Below the pieces are notes generated by a model. That model worked only from the letters and a program-made list of their open reading frames with translations, did no database searches and was not told the origin of the DNA. A stretch of 64,000 nt of DNA from Ziziphus jujuba (Eukaryota > Streptophyta > Magnoliopsida > Rosales > Rhamnaceae), in contig NC_083384.1 in the NCBI RefSeq assembly GCF_031755915.1, positions 5,603,501 through 5,667,500 of the forward strand. The letters run 5' to 3'. Below, in pieces: positions 10,667 to 21,682 of the stretch. Made by a program: the position numbers and the translations under genes. Within the stretch, counting starts at the first letter, position 1, and every line of letters starts with the position of its first letter.

Positions 10667-13600
10667 ATGGATAAATCGTGGATAACAAAGGATAGAACCT
10701 CAAGCGATTTTGCTAAGGGGGTGAATGAATTTTTGAAATTTAGCATCGAGAATGCCAATGATTGTAATGTCATATGGTGTCCTTGCATGCAATGTGGGAA
10801 TATGAAAATCCATACTATTAGGGATATTAAAGGCCATATATATTGGAATGGGTTTTATGTCAACTATCAGCGATGGATTTGGCATGGTGAGTCATGTGCT
10901 GATGGTATTGGACCATCTTCTCATTTTGGGAATATTAATGTAGAATATAATGAAAATGATAGTGGTAGTAAGGAAGACTTGGCTTTCAATAGCTTAGAAA
11001 TGACCCGTGCTGTATTAGAAACTTTTGATAATGATCCTAATGAATTTGCTACCTTATTGGAGGATGCGGAGAAACCTTTGTACCTAGGTTGTACCAAATT
11101 TAACAAGTTGTCGGCCTTGGTTAAATTGTACATCTTAAAGATAAGATATGAATATTCTGATAAAAGCTTTGATGTACTGTTGCAATTGTTATCTGAGATG
11201 TTGCCAAATGACAATGTGTTGCCAACATCCATGTACAATGTTAAGAAGACTTTGAGTGCTTTGGGAATGGAGTACATCAAGATTCATGCATGTCCTAAAA
11301 GTTGTATTTTGTTTAGGAAGGAATATGTGGACCTTAATGAATGTCCTAAATGTGGATCTGCTAGATGGAAAATTGATAAGAATGGAGTTGTTAGCAATAT
11401 TCTAAATAAAGTTTTATGGTACTTTCCTATTATTTTGCATTTTAAACGAATGTTTTGTAGTGTTGAAACGACTAAGAATTTGACATGGCATGCTAGTGGG
11501 AGAAAGGTTAAGACAGGGAAAATGCAACACCCTGCGGATTCTCCATCTTGGAAGTTGGTTGATCTTTTATGGCCAAACTTTGCATCCGAAGATAGGAATT
11601 TGAGACTTGGGACCACAGCCGACGGAGTTAATCCACATAATATGTTGAGTAGTAGGTATAGTTGTTGGCCTGTGATGACGATTGTGTATAATCTTCCTCC
11701 TTGGATGTGTATGAAGCGTAAATTTATGATGTTAAGTCTTCTAATTTCTGGACCGAAGCAACTTGGAAATCAAATTGATGTATACATGGAGCCATTAGTT
11801 GAAGACCTGCAGCGGTTGTGGAATGAGGGTGTTACGGTCTTCGATGCTTACCGTCAAAAGAAATTCACTTTGAAGGCAGTATTGCTATGGACAATAAATG
11901 ATTTCCCAGCTTATGGTAACTTGTCCGGTCATGCGGTGAAGGGATATTATGCTTGTCCAATTTGCAGTGAAAATACTTTTACAACAAGGCTAAAGCATGG
12001 AAAAAAAACGAGTTTTACCGGGCATAGAAGATTTCTTCCTCCAAATCATCACTATAGAAGGCAAAAGAAGGCTTTCAATGGATTTCAAGAATTTGGAGTG
12101 CCTCCAAAACCGTTGACTGGAGAAGAAATCTTAGATAAGCTTATTGCAATGAGTTTTGATAACTCAAACTAGAGGAAAAGAACTGTTGATTCTGAAGAAT
12201 GTTGAAAAAGGAAGTCCATTTTTTTTTAATTGGAATATTGGAAATTTCTCCATGTGCGACATAATTTAGATGTCATGCATATTGAGAAAAATGTTTGTGA
12301 GAGCATATATGGTACATTGCTCAATATTCTTGGTAAGACGAAGGACAGAGTTAATGCTCGGTTAGATTTACAAGAAATGGGTTTACGGAAAGACATGGCC
12401 CCTAAGCTACAAGGAAATCGAACTTTCCTACCACCGACCTGCTATACATTATCAAAGCATGAGAAGAAATTGTTTTGTAAGTGTTTAGCGGACTTAAAAG
12501 TTCTAGATGGTTATTCTTCAAACTTTAGGAATCTTGTTTCAATGGAGGACTTAAAGATGGTAGGATTGAAATCTCATGATTGTCATACATTGATGCAACA
12601 ACTCTTGCCTCTTGCAATTCGTGCAATCCTTCCTAAACATGTGAGACATGCAATTGCAAGACTTTGTTTTTTCTTCAATGCAATTTGCAAGAAGTCTATC
12701 ATTGTTACTGAATTGGACAAAATTCAAAATGATTTTGTTACAACTTTGTGCCTTCTAGAGAAATTCTTTCCACCATTGTTTTTTGATGTAATGGTTCATC
12801 TAACTGTACATTTGGTTCGAGAGGTAAGATTATGTGGACCAATACATTTCAGGTGGATGTACCCATTTGAGAGGTACATGAAAGTATTGAAAAGTTATGT
12901 TCGAAATAAAAATCGGCCAAAAGTTGTATTGCCGAGGGTTACATATGTGAAGAAGTGATTGATTTTTGTAGTGAATTTCTGAAAGGGTTAGATGCAGTTG
13001 GAAACCCAATTGGTAGATATTAAAAGCTAAATGATAAGGATGATGTTGATGCCCCCATTAAAGGTGGAAAAAATCAATCAATTGATCAACAACTTTGGGA
13101 GCAAGTCCATAGATGCGTACTTTCGAATACACCAGAAGTGGAACCTTATGTTAGGTGCGTATATACATGTTAATGTATAAATTAGTTGATATTTTTAATA
13201 TATATATATATATATATATCAACATGTATAATTTAGTTGATATTTTGAATATATTAATATGCATCAATAAGTTGATATGTTGGATATTTTTATTAATTAC
13301 AACAACTTTTATTTGTTTTAGTATTCATTTTGAAGTCTTGAAGTCAAGCAAAAAAAATTTGAGGAAAAAAAGAAAAATGGTTTCAAGATGAACACAAACG
13401 TACATTTATGTACTGGTTACGTGATAAGGTATGGGAAAGTTAAATATTCAATATATAATATCATTGTTTTAGCTTTAATTTTTCATATTTTTTTTCAATT
13501 GAACTAGATTGCATAGGAGCGAAGTCAACCTAATCACACAGTTTCTGAAACATTAAGATGGTTAGTCCATGGTCCGCAATGGGTGGTAACGAAACATGAA

Positions 13601-14152
13601 GAATATGTCATTAGAGGGGTTAGATTCAATACTATAAATATGGATAATAAGAGGGTCACCCAGAATAGTGGTGTCAAAGTTATTGCCAAAAGTGAGCATT
13701 TTGCTAGTGCTAAGGATAATAACCCAATTTTAGCTGAGATAGCATGCTATGGGATTATAAGAGAGATTTGGGACATCGATTACACTATGTTTCGAATTCC
13801 AGTGTTCAAGTGTGATTAGGTTGACAGCAGTGGTGTGAAAGTTGATGAGATGGGGTTTACATGTGTTAACTTTAGTAAAATTGGATATAAATCTGACCCA
13901 TTCATCATGGCTTCACAAGTTCAACAAATATTTTATGTTGAAGATTAACTTGATTCGAGATGGTCTGTTGTTTTAACTCCACCACAACATTGTACTTTTG
14001 TTGAAGAAGATGTTCTTGGCGATACTACAATGGCTCACAATCCATTTGCCATAAAATTGCCAAGTATTGATGAATATGATCATGAGGATGAATGTGAGAG
14101 TGACTATGTTCGTAATGACTATGAGGGAATATGGATAAACAATATTTTCTAA
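10667..14152 (+). pseudogene. TNP2-family CACTA transposase, decayed (Transpos_assoc, Transposase_21, DUF4218, DUF4216)
   Basis: The ATG at 10667 opens a transposase-associated domain (residues about 3-75) with cysteines in WCPCMQCGN. Transposase_21 follows (residues about 270-480), with LRLGTTADGVNPHN, NLPPWMCMKRKFMM and TINDFPAYGNLSG. In the same frame DUF4218 continues (HNLDVMHIEKNVCESI, RWMYPFERYMKVLKSY), then after an intron (donor at 13155) comes a DUF4216 region (GVRFNTINMDNKRVTQNSG). In-frame stops lie at 12170-12172, 12203-12205 and 12227-12229. A frameshift falls near 12915, and further stops lie at 13021-13023, 13817-13819 (TAG for expected Trp) and 13946-13948 (TAA for probable Gln). 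Related TNP2 proteins cut and join element ends. The family call is firm; exon edges after 13154 are approximate. Confidence 0.9.
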
Positions 14153-14649
14153 ATAAATTGGTACGTATATTTATTAACTTATGTTTTAAATAATATTCAT
14201 TTATTCATTAATTATTTTTTTCTTATGTGTTTTCCACTTTTAATTAGGAGAAATGTGCCACGCCAAATCTTAAGAAGGTAATATTCATTAAATTTTCATT
14301 TACCAATTTACAAATTTATTAATGATTAAGTTTTTATTAATTTATTTTGCATAAGTGTTAATAAATTTTTTTATTTTTCCATATGTAGTATGAGAGTGTA
14401 ATATCATCAACACGAGGATGTCAACTTCCATCTCAATGAGTATGCATATGTAAAAATATGTCAATGAGATGATATTTAATTATATTGATAATTGTTTTGT
14501 CATGAACAAGCATTTATTTTAAATTTTTGTATTCTAATTATTTTGGACGAAGCTAGTTTGGGTTTTTTTTTTTATTTTAATTACTTTTATATTTTAAATA
14601 TTTTAATAAATTTTTAAAAATTTTAAAAAAACTAAATTTGAAAAAAAGA

Positions 14650-15369
14650 AGAAAAGAAATGGCAACGCATTAAAATACTAAAATAGGTTTCGCGACTCTA
14701 CACAAAATGTCACTAAAAGAATTTTTTTCCATTTTAGCGACATAAATATCTAACGACACTTAACGAAAACGTCGCTAATAAATTTTAACGACTTTTTTGT
14801 AAAGTGTCGCTAAATGAATGAGTCGCTTTAAGTTAATTGTTGAATGTGTCGCTAAATGAGAAACTGCATCACTAAAAACACACAAATATGCGACTCTTAT
14901 AATTTGTCGCGAAACCATGGATGCGTCGCTAATTAGGAGACACTAAAAAAGAGTTGCTACAAATATGGGTCGCTAATAAGGAGACTCACATAATTCGTCG
15001 CTAAAACATAATGCGTCACTAAATAGGCGACAAAACAATGCATCGCTAAAAATACATGAGTTGCTATTCTAAATCAATGTTTAGCGACATAAATATTTAG
15101 CGACTTTTTATGAACAAGTTGCTAAAACATTTTTAGCGACAATTTATTAAAGCGTCGCTATGTTATGCATCGCTATAAGTTCATTGTTATATGCGTCATT
15201 AAAAATTAACTTTACGTCACTAAAAAGTGTGAATAGGCAACTATTATGATATGTCGTCTGTTGTCTTAGGTATTTAACGACAGGATATTTAGCGACTCCA
15301 TCGAATGCATCGCTGTTTATTTAGTGCGACGCAGTACTTGTGTCGTGTATCAGCTTTATTCTAGTAGTG
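14650..15369. repeat. Right subterminal repeats and terminus of CACTA-1
   Basis: Many copies of GTCGCTAA or GCGTCGCTAAA, on both strands and at irregular spacing, fill this stretch, for example near 14770, 14806, 14848, 14925, 14970, 14998, 15042 and 15165, with inverse TTTAGCGAC copies near 14738, 15080 and 15295. They share the GCGTCGC/GCGACGC core with the internal arrays, but the flanking word is CTAAA rather than CTGTTA or CTATTA. Subterminal repeats of this kind are TNPA-binding regions in En/Spm-type elements; binding here is inferred. The terminal sequence TTCTAGTAGTG ends at 15369. Confidence 0.85.
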
Positions 15370-15610
15370 TATTTTAATATTTATTTGTAGCTAGTATATG
15401 AAATCGATCCCAAGTTTTGCGATTTCATGCAAATTCTCAGCTGGTTGATTAGGAGATATTGTCGGTGATCTAATCAGGTTATTTATCATGTGAACAAGTG
15501 TTATTGAAATCCGAAAGCTGTACTTTAACTACATAATCAATATCTAATTATGAAATGTGGGTGTGTAGTGGTGGTTATATTTGTTTAGATTTCAATTATA
15601 GTATTGTTAA

Positions 15611-18575
15611 TGTGACATCCCGTCCCAAATCACATCGAAATTCGTGCACATTGACGAAGGTTGACCGTTGACCGAAGGGTCAGAGTTGACTTTTTGATTC
15701 GGATGGAATTCTAGGTTGACTGAGGTACCGTTACGAAGTACACGTTGGCACGAGTTTGTAGACTAGTAGCACGTTGAAAACGACGCTACGGTTTGAAAGT
15801 TATGAGCAAAACAAGTTGAGGTCCAAACTGTCCAAGGGGTGCCGGAGTTGACTTTTTATTTATGCAAGGTTGAGCTTTGACTCATGCATGATTGTGAAGT
15901 ACTCATCGATACGATTCCATAGACTAGCGGCACGTCCGATTTGGACATGTGGTTTGAAAGTTATGAACCTGTAGAGTTTTTCAAATACTGTATTATTTTA
16001 ATATTATTTTTAAACGTGTAACGATGTGCCACGTGTGACTTAATAAATGTGACAATGTGTCACCATGTTGAGATGCCACATGTCAACCGTGTTTAATATC
16101 ATATTATTTTATTATTATTTTAAATAATAATATTATTATTAATATTATTTAATTAATTTCTTTTTATTTCTTTTTCTTTTCTTTTCTTTTTCTTTTTTTT
16201 TTCTTTCTTCTTTTCCCCCACGTGGGAAAAAAGGGCACGGGCCCTTCTCCTCCTTCTTCCTCTTCTTCTTCTTCTTCCTCCTTCTTCTTCCTTTCCCTTC
16301 CTTTCTCCCTCTCGGGTCTTGCCGTATTTTTTATTTCCGGCCACCCATTGCCTACACGCGCCAGCCAGTGATGAGTGGAGGGAGGAGGCGAGCTCAGCCA
16401 CAAAATTTCACGGTCACCGACCGCCGGACGCTCCCAGATCGGGTCGGAGAAGCCGCCGGCCGAAAATTTTCTCTCTCCTCTTTTCTTGTGTTTTTCGGCC
16501 AGTCCAGTCCAAATTGCCACCTTTCTCCCCCTATTTTGGGTCCTCTGAGTTCAAATATGGCCTCCAATTTCCAAAATTCGAAGCGGTTTGCGAGATACGA
16601 GGAGATCAAAACCGGTCGAAGCTTTCCGGCCACCACTGGCGGAATTGGGGTCAATGGGGACCGGTAATGCAATCCTCGTTCCACAAGCTTCAATTCAGTA
16701 TATTATTCGACAATTTTGGTTAACGTTTGTGTTTAACCCCTCGGGTACCAGATATTATTTACCCGAATAAAATATTAATTTATTTGACTGTGTATGAATT
16801 GTGTTCTAGGAGCACGGGTGAGTCGTGGAATTGATCCCATGGTGGATCTTGGATTAATTGCGTGCTCCAGGTGAGTGACCCACCTTCAAATTAATTTCGG
16901 AAATTAAATTTGTGAATATTATGTGTGATTTGAATATTTGGAATTTATATTCTATGTGCCAAATATTTAATTGATTTATTGTGGAAATTATTGGTGAATT
17001 TATTTTGATTAAAGAAATATGCATTATATAAATTTATGCCATGTGAAAATTATTTTATGGTTTGAGAATTGTGGAATTTAATTATATATGAAATTCTTGT
17101 GGTTTTAACATTATTTTGGGCATGATTTGATTTTCAAATATTTTAAGGAAAATATTTGTTTATGTTGGTGACTTCAATTTTTATAAGTATGCCCATGGAA
17201 TATATTGTGATTTAAATTATTATATTTCAAAAATAATTATGCTATTGGAAGAATTTGAATATTTAAATTGGTGGATTTGGGAGTTGGTAGATTTGAAAAT
17301 CATGGAATTTATGACGTTGATTATAAAGGAATTGTGGAGAATTTTCGGGTTTAATTGGATGGAATAAACCCGGTATATTTATGGAAAATTTGAAGTTTTG
17401 AGATGTATTGATTTATGATTTTTAGATGCACCGTACACGTACTGGTGTTCTGTTTATATGTGATATGGTTAGTGTGCACACGGATGTTATTAGTGTGTGG
17501 GTGGGTGTGAGTAGCGCGCAGATGATTTTATGGGGTTGTCCTGTGGTTGCCATCGGATGAGGGTAGGCCGCCCCTCCATGGCCGGGACACCTGTTAGCAG
17601 CGGCGCGGTGGGACGCCACGCAATCGTATATCGGTTTCTCTCTATAACCTCCTGTCTAGCGGTACCTTGGGACGCTGGGTACTGTTGGCGCCACTGGTAT
17701 ATAGTGGGTGCATCTAGTGATTTTCAGAACTGGAATTTTAAAATAAATATTTTGAAATTGTATTGGAATTAAGAATATAATTAATACTGTGTTTATTATT
17801 TATTTGAGTGAGGATTTTAAATTGGTTTAATTTTCCCTTTACTTAATTATTCAATAAATTAATTTCTTTTTAATTATAAATTTGGAATGCTTGATTATTA
17901 TTATTTTATTTGATATTTAGTTGAATAAATTGATTTCTTGGTTTTCGGGGATTATGAATAACGGGTTTTGTGAAAAGGTTTTAAAAGGGGAACTTTTCCA
18001 ACCGAGAGAATCGTAAGGGTTTTGAGAGAAATTATTATTTCTAATTAATTATTATTTATCTACCTAATTATCGTGGTATTATAATTGTACAGTAGATAGG
18101 GTCACTCACTGAGATAATTAGCATCTCACGTTTTTTAAATTCCATTCCCCTAGGTCCAGGTTGGGTGACGTCGATCATCCGGGGCGAGCCCGACATCTCA
18201 ATTCATTGCCGAAAGTCCAAGGAGCATCTCCTTTCCTTTTTCCTTTCCATCCTGTATTACTTCCTTGTCGGTCATTGTAAATTTCATATTTATTTGTATA
18301 ATGCTCTGTATACTGTATTGGACACTTGTGTATTAATTATGCACTGAGTTACTGTTATTTATTTTGAAGTGCTGAAATTTGTGGAATCAATGTGTAGTAT
18401 TGTGGGAGGAATAAGGGGATGAATATAGAAGTATGTTTTCAGTGCAGGTAATTTTTGGTAAGTCCTACCTTTAGGGGAGGTGCTGCCGAATTTTCCGTTG
18501 GAAGGTTCAGTGGTATTTCCCTGGGATCAGGGCTTGTCTAGGGTTCCGGGGAGGAATTCTGGACGGGTCCTGACA
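15611..18575 (+). mobile_element. Solo LTR A (Gypsy-type, probably Tekay/Del-like), 2965 bp
   Basis: It starts TGTGACATCCCGTCCC and ends CGGGTCCTGACA, giving TG...CA termini. It is flanked by a perfect 5-bp duplication GTTAA (15606-15610 and 18576-18580). No gag-pol sequence lies inside or beside it, so this is a complete solo LTR from recombination between two LTRs. It contains a polypyrimidine tract near 16155-16210, a palindrome CCCACGTGGG at 16217-16226 and a GC-richer stretch at 16215-16670. Short ORFs inside recur in other LTR copies but look like shared sequence rather than genes. Superfamily is inferred from LTR length and the TGTAACACCCCG-like start. Confidence 0.92.
16217..16226. 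promoter_or_regulatory. G-box palindrome CCCACGTGGG in LTR A
   Basis: A perfect 10-bp palindrome with a CACGTG core sits just after the polypyrimidine tract. The same arrangement occurs in LTR B at 24598-24609 and LTR E at 38397-38406. CACGTG is the plant bZIP/bHLH binding core; use here is inferred. Confidence 0.5.
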
Positions 18576-18580
18576 GTTAA

Positions 18581-20231
18581 ACTATCATCTATCCCAAATG
18601 ATTCTAAATTTCAAAACTTTGACATAACCTCAAATACATACACATTAAACTCATTTATTAACATATTAAACTTTTGAGATTAATAATAATTTAATATGAT
18701 ATTAAAATATAAAATTTTAAACATGCACCTAGATTAAATCACACAACTATTCATGAGGGGGAAATGTTGACATAATTTGAAATACATATTAAACTCACTT
18801 TTTTAGCTAATAGCTTAAGCTATTAGAATTAGTGGTAATTTAACAACCTTAATATTAATTTTTTTTTTTTTTTTTTGGTATTCTCTAGAACTTCTCTCCT
18901 CCATGGTACAATTGGCACTGCCAACAATTGCATTTACAAATCATCATTTAGATCTCATCTATTAGTTTTTTTATCATTAATTTTAATAGTTAAAGTTTAT
19001 AATTGTATTTTTAGAGTATTGTTCCATCATAAAATGCTGATTTTCAATCTTTTTGTAGCTTTTAATTATAAAAATTAATTAAAAAACTAATAAATGGATC
19101 TATTTTGATAAATATAGAAAACTAAAAAGAGAACAATAATGATTTCCTAAAAGTTTGGGACTGAAATGTAATTATAACAAAACTTAAACGGATGAAATGA
19201 AATTAAGCCATCTCACGTTTTTAATATATATATATATATATATATGTTATTTCAAAAGATTGCCCACTGCCGAGAAAAGTCTACTGGACGGCATAAAGAA
19301 GCTGTATGTGTATCTCCAGGAACCAACTCCAGTTAACAGTCCTGCCGTCGTAAGGTCCTTTTTTCAATAAAACAAAAGAACAAAAAATGTTTTTAAATTT
19401 TTTTTCATTTTTTTAGAAAATAAAATCCAGCGCCAGCCCGGTTAAAGTTCGATAGTGCCTGCATGGTCTACGTGGAGACTCCAATGTCTTGACTCCAATT
19501 TACTGTTGATGGCTACTGGTAAAGAAAGAAAAGTTAAAAAAAGAAAAGAAGAAAAAAAAGTTCGGGTTTCAAAAATCTCAAAGGGGAAGAATAAGGGTAG
19601 TTTTCATAATTAAAATGCTGTATAAATGGAATTGCAAAAAGAATTTCTTATTTTAAATGCATATGCATGCTTAAGAAAAAGCTATTTATCATTATTAGCA
19701 GTGACCTATTATCTAGAGGTGTTATGTTTGATGTGGCGATTTAGCCGATGTTACTTTCATATATATAGGTTTTTAATTTTAGATGTAATTAAATAGTTAT
19801 TGTCATATTAGTTGCGGTTCCTCAAGTGATGAGAATTAATATTGACAAATAGCAAAATTTAACACTTAATCTATTAGAAAATAGGCTCATCCAATTTGTT
19901 TAGGCCGGTAGAAGGTGTGTTTTGGACTCAAACTTACGGTCTATAGGCTTTAATACATTGTCAATCTACATTATATCTTTAAAGCTTTGAACCAATGGAT
20001 CAATCCTGCACCACCATACACCAATTTCTGACAACTATAAGCAAACAAGATCTATGTTACAGTAATGTAAACATACACTAACCAAATCTCTATTTCTTGG
20101 CATCAATTTTCCATGAAATTTTCCGCAATTATATTTTTGATATTAGTGTCGTTTTCATGTCATTAATTTGTATTTTTTTTTTTGGCTAAAATGCCATTCG
20201 TCTTTTTGAGTTTCTTTTTATATGCAAACCA
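18581..20231. other. Non-coding AT-rich interval
   Basis: No coding region is supported. It holds poly-T runs (18859-18877), an (AT)n tract near 19226-19244, and a less AT-rich segment at about 19260-19510 without family similarity I can name. It may be old host intergenic DNA or decayed transposon. Confidence 0.4.
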
Positions 20232-20240
20232 ATTAATTAT

Positions 20241-20430
20241 GAATAATGTTATTTGTTATCAGTGATGACTGTCACCATGTTACGTGGCAGTGGATCCATA
20301 TATATATATATATGGATAAAAAAAATTTATATGGTAGTGGATCCCATGTATATATAAAAGCTATTTTAACAATGGATCCACCGCCATGTAGAATGGTGAC
20401 AGTCACTACTGGTGACATATAACAATACTC
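20241..20430. mobile_element. MITE with about 55-bp terminal inverted repeats and 9-bp duplication (Mutator-like)
   Basis: The left end reads GAATAATGTTATTTGTTATC and the right end, reversed, GAGTATTGTTATATGTCACC. The inverted repeats continue through TGACTGTCACCATGTTACGT (left) and TGACTGTCACCATTCTACAT (right, reversed) to GGATCC on both sides. The 190-bp body has no ORF, only an AT-rich centre with (TA)n. A perfect 9-bp direct repeat ATTAATTAT flanks it at 20232-20240 and 20431-20439. A 9-bp duplication with long inverted repeats is typical of Mutator-superfamily non-autonomous elements. Confidence 0.85.
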
Positions 20431-20439
20431 ATTAATTAT

Positions 20440-21643
20440 TGTTTAATATTAAAGTCATGTTAAGACCCATACATAAAATTATACAAAATATTTAAAATTT
20501 AAAATTTTAGGCTAATTGCTTTATTTTTTTTTTGAAAACATTAGAGTTTCGTGAAATTAACGAGCAAATGGTTAAGGGATTAATTGCACTTTGGCACATA
20601 GTGTCTTGATTGTATGAAATCATCAATGTATTTTAGGCTCTTTATTTTTAAAAATTGCATTTTGGACTATTTATCACAATATAGAAAATAGAAGATTTGG
20701 TAATGGGGTTAATATGTGAAAGGTTAAATTAAATAAATTCCTTGGCTTCAAGTTTTTTTTTTTCATATATATATACATTTTTTGTTTTTTTAAAAACTTG
20801 AACATACTGCTGTTATATATATAATTCCAATTTTCTTTCACAGTTTCTTTGTCTTGGTCAAACTTTAAAAGTTGATGGTGAACAAGATTGAAATTTTGTT
20901 AATGACAAAAATACTCAAAATGTAAAATATCAAAGTAAAAAATATAAGAGGGAGCTTGTGCAATTTTCCTTTAATATAACATACACAAATATACATATTT
21001 TAATTAAAAATAAAAAAATTTAAATACTATTTTTGTCAAGTGGTGGATTTTATAGTTCATTTTTATTTTTTGACAAATAAACTTATCTATAAAATAACTT
21101 CTAAAGAGATCTACTAATTATGTTTTAGTTTTAGTACTATTTCACATTGAAGGTATTTTCTTAGTTATAAAATATTAAGCCATGTTGACTACTATATTTC
21201 AAAATTTGATTAGGAAAACAAAATTATTTGAAAGAAAATTGAAATTACAAATAGAGCAGTGCAATTTAAAAATTAAAAAAAAATGGAGAATATGTATAAA
21301 AAATAGTTAATTTTATCTATCTCTTTTAAAATTTAACTTAAATACAATTTAATCTCTTTAATTTTAAAAATATTATCAATCTCATTTCAAATTTTAAATA
21401 ATTATCATTTTTTTCTATTATCTTATTTACATTATCAAAACTTAAAAAATTAAATTGAAATTAATGAAAGTTTTGAAAGGCCTAAATTGAATATTCCCTG
21501 TCAAAAAAAAAACAAAAAAAAAATCTTGAATCCTAAAGACGTGTTTTGTAAACTACTCTATTCTCAAACCTTGTGAAAGTCCAATCCGAATTTCCACACA
21601 TGCTTGTCAACCGTCAGCACAAGCCAGCACAAACGAAGTCTTA

Positions 21644-21682
<39 letters not shown>

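Larger units (their letters stand above)
1..15369 (+). mobile_element. CACTA-1: large CACTA (En/Spm-type) DNA transposon, left end outside the window
   Basis: The right terminus ends in CTAGTAGTG at 15361-15369, the reverse complement of a CACTACTAG terminus. It is preceded by about 0.7 kb of short subterminal repeats. Inside are a TNP2-family transposase relic on plus and a TNP1-like gene on minus, the two-gene content of autonomous CACTA elements. The genes are divergent, separated by a tandem array whose inverted relative lies at 1-1830. The left CACTA terminus and the 3-bp target duplication cannot be checked; the three bases after 15369 are TAT. Treating 1-15369 as one element is an inference from shared motifs and gene content. 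The alternative is that the left 6.6 kb belongs to a second, nested element. Both genes carry nonsense codons, so it is not autonomous now. Confidence 0.65.

Noticed and set aside
16153..16723. Cluster of ORFs up to 134 residues in LTR A (also 29676-30135, 63455-63869)
   Set aside because: They lie in both strands of the LTR leader and recur in the other copies only because the LTRs are copies; low complexity Lys/Glu or Ser/Phe runs from the pyrimidine tract.
17530..17772. ORF of type MGLSCGCHRMRVGRPSMAG repeated at 28551-28805 and 39671-39868
   Set aside because: A repeated frame inside LTRs A, C and E. It is conserved no better than its flanks as far as I can judge by eye; no known domain. 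It could be rechecked by dN/dS across all LTR copies.
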